Shown: positions 32,240 to 38,357 of the stretch, piece by piece
How the letters are laid out: each line of letters opens with the position of its first letter
Position numbering within the stretch: the stretch's first letter is position 1
NCBI GenBank assembly: GCA_016800925.1
Contig: JABCPU010000566.1
Span: 1-38,357 of the forward strand
DNA: 38,357 nucleotides
DNA from: Suillus spraguei
Lineage: Eukaryota > Basidiomycota > Agaricomycetes > Boletales > Suillaceae
Direction of reading: 5' to 3'
Made by a program: the position numbers and the translations under genes
Notes under the pieces: model-generated
Told to the model about the DNA's origin: nothing
The model's input: only the letters and a program-made list of their open reading frames with translations
Database searches by the model: none

Positions 32240-32979
32240 TGATACATGATGAACAATTAAATACTCACATTCTGTTTGATCATATGACCCTAGGGGCATG
32301 AACTCCCTAAGCATGGCACGCAGGTCTTCATTGCTGAGTTCCGGTATGGGGGACTGACATTTAGGAGGTGTTGCATGTGCTTGGGACATCACATCAACAA
32401 TAAAATGAGATTGTATGAGTGAACTCACCTGGAATGTTTCCTGGGATAGCCGAGCATCAGTCTCAACATCAGCACATTCCGTGCTTCATCACAATCAATA
32501 AGATCATCATCAGGCCCTAGGTACAAGTCCGGATCGTTGAACAAAGGCAGTTCCTCAGGCTGAGCCGGGATAAATATCTGGATGGATGAATGAACATCCA
32601 CAGTTGGACTATCTAAAGGTGAAGTGAGAAACCTACCAGAAACTGCATCCAAGACATCCGGAACACCTGATGACCCAGAATCATAGTCGATCTCATCATC
32701 CGGCCCAAGGTATACATCTTCACTTGGATCTAATAAATGTCCAGTCAATTGTAGATATACTCAAAGCAACACATACCTGATGAAATCGGGACTCAGTCTC
32801 ATCATCCGGCCCAAGGTATACATCATCCAGTGCATCTGGTCCATTCCGGTCAATTGAGAGCTGTACTGAAAGCACAACATACCTAGTGAAATCTGGGACT
32901 CGGTTGAGTCATCCACATCCATTGAGTTGTATTCAGTGACCGGAGGTTCATAAAATCTGACTGCTGGTTGAGATCTCAT
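32240..32979 (-). pseudogene. Acidic protein with repeated YLGPDDE exons
   Basis: Starts with ATG at 32979 (MRSQPAVRFYEPPVTEYNSM). It continues through short exons that each carry a near-identical block: DDVYLGPDDETES (about 32790-32830), EDVYLGPDDEIDYDSG (about 32690-32725) and DLYLGPDDDLIDCDE (about 32485-32530). Intron sequences next to the first two blocks are also similar (GTATGTGTTGCTTTGAGTA versus GTATGTTGTGCTTTCAGTA), so exon and intron were duplicated together. The second donor-side exon is one base shorter than the first, which breaks the phase. A final exon (32428-32240) ends in NEDLRAMLREFMPLGSYDQT. No known domain. The acidic, Asp-rich content could suit a transcription-activating or chromatin-binding segment, but this is a guess. 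Confidence 0.5.
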
Positions 32980-33195
32980 GATGTCTGATCAACTGATCAA
33001 ACTGATTGATAATGATAACTTCGAAGTTCAACACATGGCTGGCAACGGCCGAAAGTTGAACCACGACAAACAAGACAAACAATCAACGCTTATCAAGATT
33101 GTCCTTCATTGTCTGGTTTCTTTTGAAACTTCATCCAAGTGATCACAGATTTCAAACTTATCTCAAGCTTTTCACATCTTTCAAGTCAATCCAAA

Positions 33196-35302
33196 TGTCT
33201 ACTTCAGTTGAAACCTCTTTGGCCAGTCTCAAGGCAACCACTGCTCAGATTGTGGGCATCATCGCCGGGGCTCGGCTCATGCCTGCCGGCACTGGCCAAG
33301 CCCACCTTGCTCTGACAGCACAAGTCACTAATCTTGTGGTAAGTACCATTCATGTGTTAATTTACTTTTTGGTTTTTCTAAGATCTGGGTAGGCTGAGAT
33401 TGTCCGGGAGCATGAGAAAGGGCTTACATGCCCGGCATCATTGCATCCTGCTCCAAGGAGTTGATGAGAGTCAGGTCCATGACTCCCGGGTGTGGCCCAA
33501 CTGGCACAGCATCGGTCATGACGACCCCCGGGTGTTGAAACACTCTGGCGCAGCAAGATTCGCGCCTGGGAGGCGTTAGGTGACCATTCAGGTGATCTCC
33601 CTGTCATGCCTAACCCTTCCATTGGCCCAATCACTGTGGACCTTCCTCCCACCCATCATCGCGCAATGTCGCTGGTTCTTCCACCCACGCCACCTCCGAG
33701 CTCCGGGACAAAGGAAAAGGTAAGGCGGTTGTTGCTGACCCAGAGCCGGAGGTGGAAGGGAGCAGGAAGAGGAAGTCCCCCATGATGTCCGGACACTCTT
33801 CCTCACCTCCGAAGTCGGCCAAGAAGGGTCGCAAGCGGGTCAAGGCAATCGCCATGTCAAGCAGAATGTGCTTGTGGAGTCGGAAGATGATGAAGAACCA
33901 ATTGTTCAGGTATGTCGTCCAGCTCATTGTTTTCATTCTCTCAATTTTCTGTAGCCTATTTCGAGTGGAGTGCCGGCGCTCAACGTTCCCCGGCCTTCCA
34001 CAATTGGTGTAGGGACGCCTCATTCCCTCGTTCACCACTTCCCCAAAGAAGCAATTGTTTGGTCCTGCTTCAGTAAGTAATATTTAGTTGTCCGGCACTT
34101 GGAAAAATGCTTATGTATCATCAGCTCATTGCCGGCAGTCCACCCAAGGTGATGGTGAGTCATCATTCTTTGTCCGGACCTCCTGCCGTACTTACCCATT
34201 GTCAGGCCACCTCAGCAGTCGTCCGGAGGTGTCGAGACCCCCAGGCAATGTCCAGCACTCCGGCTCAGGAACCTGCAGTCATGGATACAGGTGATATTCT
34301 CATTCCCGGCCCAGTGAGTACTCTAATGAATTCCAATGAGTCCATCAACTAATGGAACCCACAGAACAACCCCTGCCATTATTGCACCCAGGGAAGTGGC
34401 CCTGCGCCACTCGGTTGGACAGGAGGACCGTGCCCCATGTTGTCGTGCGTCCGCTGCACCACCAAGAAGATCAAATGTGTCCAGCATCCATGGGATCCCG
34501 CCAAAACTATTCGAGGGAAGTCTACCACCCGGCAGGCTCGCTCCAGACCCTTCCAGAGCTCCTCCAATGCGCCGGCTGCCTCGCAGTCCAAAGCCGAACT
34601 CGCAGTCAATCTCGTGGCCCCTCCGGCACTCAGCTGTCCCTGCTGTTACCACACCCAAGGCACAGTCCTGGGCGCAGCAGACAATCACTGCCCCCAAGCA
34701 CCTGCACCTGCATCAGCTTGTGAGTCACCCAATTGTCTATGACCATCTGACCTTATCTTCACTTAGCATTCCGTCTTCAAGCGCCCCAGTGCCTCGTCCG
34801 GCACTCGATGTGCCCATGCCGGATCTCCATTCCATGGCAATTGCGATTCGGGATGGTGCCGCTCGAATTGCTCTTCTTTGAGGCTCGTGTGGGGAGAGGA
34901 TGGTAAGATTGATACCCTGCAACGCCTCCATGAGGCCTTCGTCGCAAAGTCATGGACCGGCACCCTTCATTTCCACTTCCCGACCTTCCTGTCAATGCAA
35001 CTTTTTGCTTGATCAATCCGTCCCCCTGGCCATCTCACCCTCCCATCTGCACTTGCTCCCTCATTGACTTGGATATGGCAGGAATGGAGCCTCCTCTCCG
35101 AAAGTCCAGCCTGCATCTATCATTGAGGGTCTCATATTTGAGCTTGAGCCAGATTCAGCCTGAGGGTCCACAATGTCCGGCGAACTTGTGGACCCAGATG
35201 ATCCGGGCAACCTTGTCCCAGAATATGATTCTGATGATATGGATGTTGAGGTGAAGGTTGAACCCTCTGCTGATGAGGGTGAATGGCTACATAATTGGTA
35301 GT
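33196..35302 (+). pseudogene. Zinc-cluster / coiled-coil protein of a transposon-associated family, decayed
   Basis: Starts MSTSVETSLASLKATTAQIV with an Ala-rich helix, then a canonical intron (GTAAGT at about 33340) to AEIVREHEKG. A basic, Ser-rich middle follows (SRKRKSPMMSGHSSSPPKSA, KKGRKRVKAIA), resembling a nuclear localisation signal. Around 34371-34485 a cysteine cluster reads NPCHYC...GPCPML, then SCVRCTTKKIKCVQHP, a C-x2-C...C-x2-C-x5-C pattern typical of DNA-binding-like proteins of Agaricomycete repeats. Then comes a possible coiled coil (DLHSMAIAIRDGAARIALL, then DGKIDTLQRLHEAF in another frame) and an acidic tail (EYDSDDMDVEVKVEPSADE) ending at 35302. Several frame changes, and TGA at 35161-35163 in the tail frame. 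Divergent from the acidic-repeat ORF with about 215 bp between starts. Confidence 0.5.
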
Positions 35303-35339
35303 TCATAGATGTATATACAATGTTTGAATGAATGTCAGT

Positions 35340-37480
35340 GCTGGATGCCAAGTCCGGACATCCGGAACTGGACAATGGAATTCACATGATATTTCGCGAC
35401 TTCCGGATATCCGGCTACCTGAAACACAACACACAATTTAAAGAATTTGAAACATCTCTGTCGAGTTACCTTGTGCCGGGTGCCGGGTCACATTGTGAAA
35501 CATATCATTCCATATATCTGAAGTGCCGAACCCGGACCCCAGGACCCTGGAGTTGGGACTCATCACCATGTGACAGATATCGATCCACATATTTGATGTG
35601 CTGAACCCCGAACTCCGGCACTCGGGAGTTAGAACAATATGAGGCAATACAAAGATATTGATTTACACATGTTCAGTGCCGAACCCCGAACTCCGGCACC
35701 CGGCACTCGGGACTCGGGCCTTGGAACTTATAACAATGTGAAAGATGTCGATGCACATTTTCTATCACTGACCCCCGAACCCCGGCACCCGGGAGTGAGA
35801 AACATGTGAGGCAATACCAAGATATTGATTTACACGTGGGAGTGCCGAACCCCGAACTCCGGCACCCGGCAGTTGGGAATCTGGACTCGGGACTCATAAC
35901 CATGTGAAAGATATTGATCCACATATTTAACCACCCAACCCCGAACCCCAGCACCCGGAGTGAGAACAATGTGAGTCAATACAAAGATATTGATGTACAC
36001 ATGTTGAATGCCGAACCCCGAACTCCGGCACCCGGCACTCGGGACTCGGGACGTGGTACTCATAACACTGAGACAGATATCGATCCATATATTTTCACAC
36101 CGAACCCCGAACCCCGCCACCCGTGAGTTAGAACAATGTGAGGCAATACAAAGTTGAGTCCCGAATCACGATCACCGAGTGCTGGGTTACCATGTGAGGC
36201 AATACCATGATATTGATTTACACAAGTTGAGTGCCGAACCCCGAGCTCCGGCACCCGGGAGTTAGCACAATGTGAGGCAATACCATGATATTGATTTACA
36301 CAAGTTGAGTGCCGAACCCAGCTCCGGCACCGGGTTAGCACAATGTGAGGCAACACATATATTATTTCACAAGTTGAGTGCCGAACCCGAGTGCCGGTGC
36401 CGGAGCTCGGGGTTCGGCACTCAATGTGTAAATCAATATATGGTATTGCCTCACATTGTGCTAACTCCCGGGTGCCGGAGCTCGGGGTTCGGCACTCAAC
36501 ATGTGTAAATCAATATTATGGTATTGCCTCACATTGTGCTAACTCCGGGTGCCGGAGCTCGGGGTTCGGCACTCAACATGTGTAAATCAATATTATGGTA
36601 TTGCCTCACATTGTGCTAGCTCCCGGTGCCGGAGCTCGGGGTTCGGCACTCAACATGTGTAAATCAATATTATGGTATTGCCTCACATTGTGCTAGCTCC
36701 CGGGTGCCGGAGCTCGGGGTTCGGCACTCAACATGTGTAAATCAATATTATGGTATTGCCTCACATTGTGCTCTCCCGGGTGCCGGAGCTCGGGTTCGGC
36801 ACTCAACATGTGTAAATCAATATTATGGTATTGCCTCACATTGTGCTAACTCCCGGGTGCCGGAGCTCGGGGTTCGGCAGTCAAAACAATGTGAAAGTCC
36901 TCGATCCACATATTGTATGTGCCGAACCCCGAACTCCGGCACCCGGCACTCGGGACTCGGGACTTCCGAGCTCCGGCACCCGGCACCCGGCACTCGGCAC
37001 TCGGGACTTGGTACTCATAATGTGAAAGATCTTGAGCAACATATTGTCAGTGCTGATCCTGAACCCCGGCACCAGCACTCGCACTCGGGACTCAGAACAA
37101 TGTGAGCAATAGACACCTATTGATCCACACATTCTAAGTGCCGAACTCCAAACTCCAAAATCTGGTAGTCTACTATTTAGGGGTTCGCAGTTCGGTACTC
37201 TGGCTTTTGCACTTGAGACCGAAAACAATGTGAGGCAATAAAATGACTTTGATCCACACATTTTTGGTAGATATCTTTTTCATCTCAAATCTTGAATCTC
37301 GAGTGCCGAACCCCAAATCCCGAAATCTGGTAGTCTACAATTTCGGGGTTCGGTCCTCGGGACTCAGACACATGTCAGGCAACAACAAAACTTTGATCCA
37401 CACATTTTTGGTAGATGTCTGTTTTGTCTCGAATCTCGAGTTTCTAGTTTCTAGTTTCAGTACTCTGCACCTGCACCCGG
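35340..37480 (+). repeat. CpG-rich tandem array 2
   Basis: Same family as 23540-24830: units with GTGCCGAACCCCGAACTCCG, GCACCCGGCACTCGGGACTC and ATGTGAAAGATATTGATCCA words. Orientation is plus except for an inverted block at about 36390-36880. Only arrays and spacers are seen; the open frames through it are a by-product of unit lengths near multiples of three. Confidence 0.88.
36390..36880 (-). repeat. Inverted block of near-identical 78-bp units
   Basis: About six copies of a 75-79 bp unit on the minus strand relative to the rest of the array: GTGCCGGAGCTCGGGGTTCG, then GCACTCAACATGTGTAAATC, AATATTATGGTATTGCC, TCACATTGTGCTAACTCCCG. Copies differ by one to a few bases, mostly at the TAACTCCCGGG joint, so amplification is recent. 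The left boundary near 36385 is a head-to-head palindromic junction. Confidence 0.9.
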
Positions 37481-37499
37481 CACCAGCACTAGATGACTC

Positions 37500-37780
37500 C
37501 ACACATGGACTTTAAATCTTTCACCTTGTGTGTTGTGTTTCGGTGTCCGGGTATCTGGAATTCAGGAAATCTCTAGTTTGCATCTCCAGTTTCGAGTTCC
37601 TGGATTCGGGACTTGGTACCCGGCAACCCGGCACCTCAATTATCGATGAATGTCAGACATGATGAATTCAGGTTTTTGTGCTTCAGGGTTTAGATTTTGG
37701 TGGTTGATGGTAGGTATATGCACTCATAGGGTGCATGTATATGTGTTTTGATTCTCTGGTGGCTACATCAGCTGTACGTC
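37500..37780. other. Spacer between CpG-rich array and right end
   Basis: AT-rich, about 280 bp, with scattered GGGACTTGGTACCCGGCA-like words of the array family at its left. No gene seen. Confidence 0.5.
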
Positions 37781-38357
37781 TTTATGATACATATCTAGGC
37801 CCACCCGTATATGTAATATATTTTACCTCGGCCCACCCGTCTATGTAAAATTCCCCACATCGGCCCACCCGTCTATGCAATAAATATTTTACTGCACCCT
37901 CGGCCCACCATCTATGTAATACACCCACGTCGGCCCACCCGTATATGTAATATTCTCTCACCTTGGCCACCCGTATATGTAATATTCTCTCACCTCGGCC
38001 CACCCGTATATGTAATATTCTCTTACCTCGGCCCACCCGTCTATGCAATAATATTTGCCTTGCATCTCTCTTCAGCCCAGCTGTCTATAATATCCTACTC
38101 TACATACTACCCAGATGACCCACCCATCTCTGTCGGGGATTATATCCCCTGGCCCATCCGTCAACATTAGAAATCATGTTTCCTCGCCACCCGTCTCTCC
38201 CGAAATAAGTCTCCCGCCCACCCGTCTCCATCGGAAATAATTTCCCCCCGGCCCATCCGTCAACATCGAGGATATACATAACCTCGGCCCATGGTCCGCT
38301 GGCCCGTCTTTACGGGATATTATGGTGGGTCGGGTGACCCGTATAAGTATGGAGTTT
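37780..38357 (-). repeat. Right terminal inverted repeat with subterminal minisatellite
   Basis: Mirror image of 20925-21410: repeated CCTCGGCCCACCCGTATATG units of about 30-38 bp (roughly fifteen cores), followed by the outer part whose reverse complement aligns with the left end. The homology reaches the last bases of the window (AAACTCC on the other strand), so the tip may lie slightly outside. Confidence 0.85.

Larger units (their letters stand above)
20925..38357. mobile_element. Giant KDZ-class DNA transposon, about 17.4 kb, right tip at or past window end
   Basis: The first 130 bp after about 20925 and the reverse complement of the last 130 bp align along their length: CATAATATCCCGTA, GACGGGCCAGNGGACCATGG, GACGGATGGGCCGGG and ATTTCCGATG-type blocks occur in the same order. 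Between the ends lies a KDZ transposase. Order inside: left inverted repeat and minisatellite, 237-bp duplication, dioxygenase relic (+), CpG-rich array, unknown ORF (-), transposase (-), conserved ORF (+), acidic repeat ORF (-), zinc-cluster ORF (+), CpG-rich array, right minisatellite and inverted repeat. The target duplication cannot be judged because the right flank is outside the window. Confidence 0.75.

Noticed and set aside
33631..34038. Minus-strand 135-codon ORF
   Set aside because: Opposite strand of the Ser/Lys-rich exon of the zinc-cluster gene; no independent support.
36390..36880. CRISPR-like array
   Set aside because: Units are contiguous and nearly identical throughout, with no unique spacers, and the genome is fungal.
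36626..37105. Plus-strand open frame with a perfect 26-residue repeat
   Set aside because: Produced by 78-bp units (3 x 26). No start context, no homologue, and the array has equally open frames on the other strand.

Overview
The window looks like nuclear DNA of a filamentous basidiomycete, most likely an Agaricomycete. Genes carry many introns of about 45-60 nt with GTRNGT-type donors, the host genes (VPS1, NTF2, a polyporopepsin-like protease) have fungal character, and most of the window is decayed transposon sequence of types known from mushroom-forming fungi. I cannot name the genus.

Layout. 1-8.6 kb is compact host sequence: a partial conserved gene (minus) divergent from NTF2 (plus), a complete 12-exon VPS1 dynamin gene (minus), a C2H2 zinc-finger gene with a 17-Asp run (plus), and a pepsin-type secreted protease (minus, one apparent base missing). 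8.6-20.9 kb is accessory: dispersed duplications, a tyrosine-recombinase (Crypton-like) gene interrupted by TGA codons, a putative solo LTR, a 2.3-kb inverted-repeat element whose arms are full of GCGGTA/TACCGC motifs, and two decayed members of a transposon-associated family of unknown function.

20.9 kb to the window end appears to be one very large DNA transposon of the KDZ (Kyakuja-Dileera-Zisupton) class, about 17.4 kb. Its two ends are diverged terminal inverted repeats continued inwards by minisatellites of the unit GACGGGTGGGCCGAGG. Inside lie a decayed TET/JBP-like 2-oxoglutarate/Fe(II) dioxygenase relic (HRD motif plus distal H and R), an intact unknown 246-aa ORF, the KDZ transposase (CxC2 zinc module, CPACPQPGIN, VMDGNFKAEH), a divergently transcribed conserved TE-associated ORF, an acidic repeat ORF, and a zinc-cluster ORF. 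Two long CpG-rich tandem arrays flank the coding core. The internal genes form two divergent pairs with convergent neighbours.

How it may work together (inference): the transposase mobilises the element through the arrayed ends, while the dioxygenase could oxidise 5-methylcytosine in the CpG-rich arrays and counter host silencing. The stop codons seen in several transposon genes are mostly CGA to TGA changes, as expected from deamination of methylated CpG. A second class of damage, single-base shortfalls in short homopolymers, also occurs in otherwise perfect host genes and may be sequencing error.
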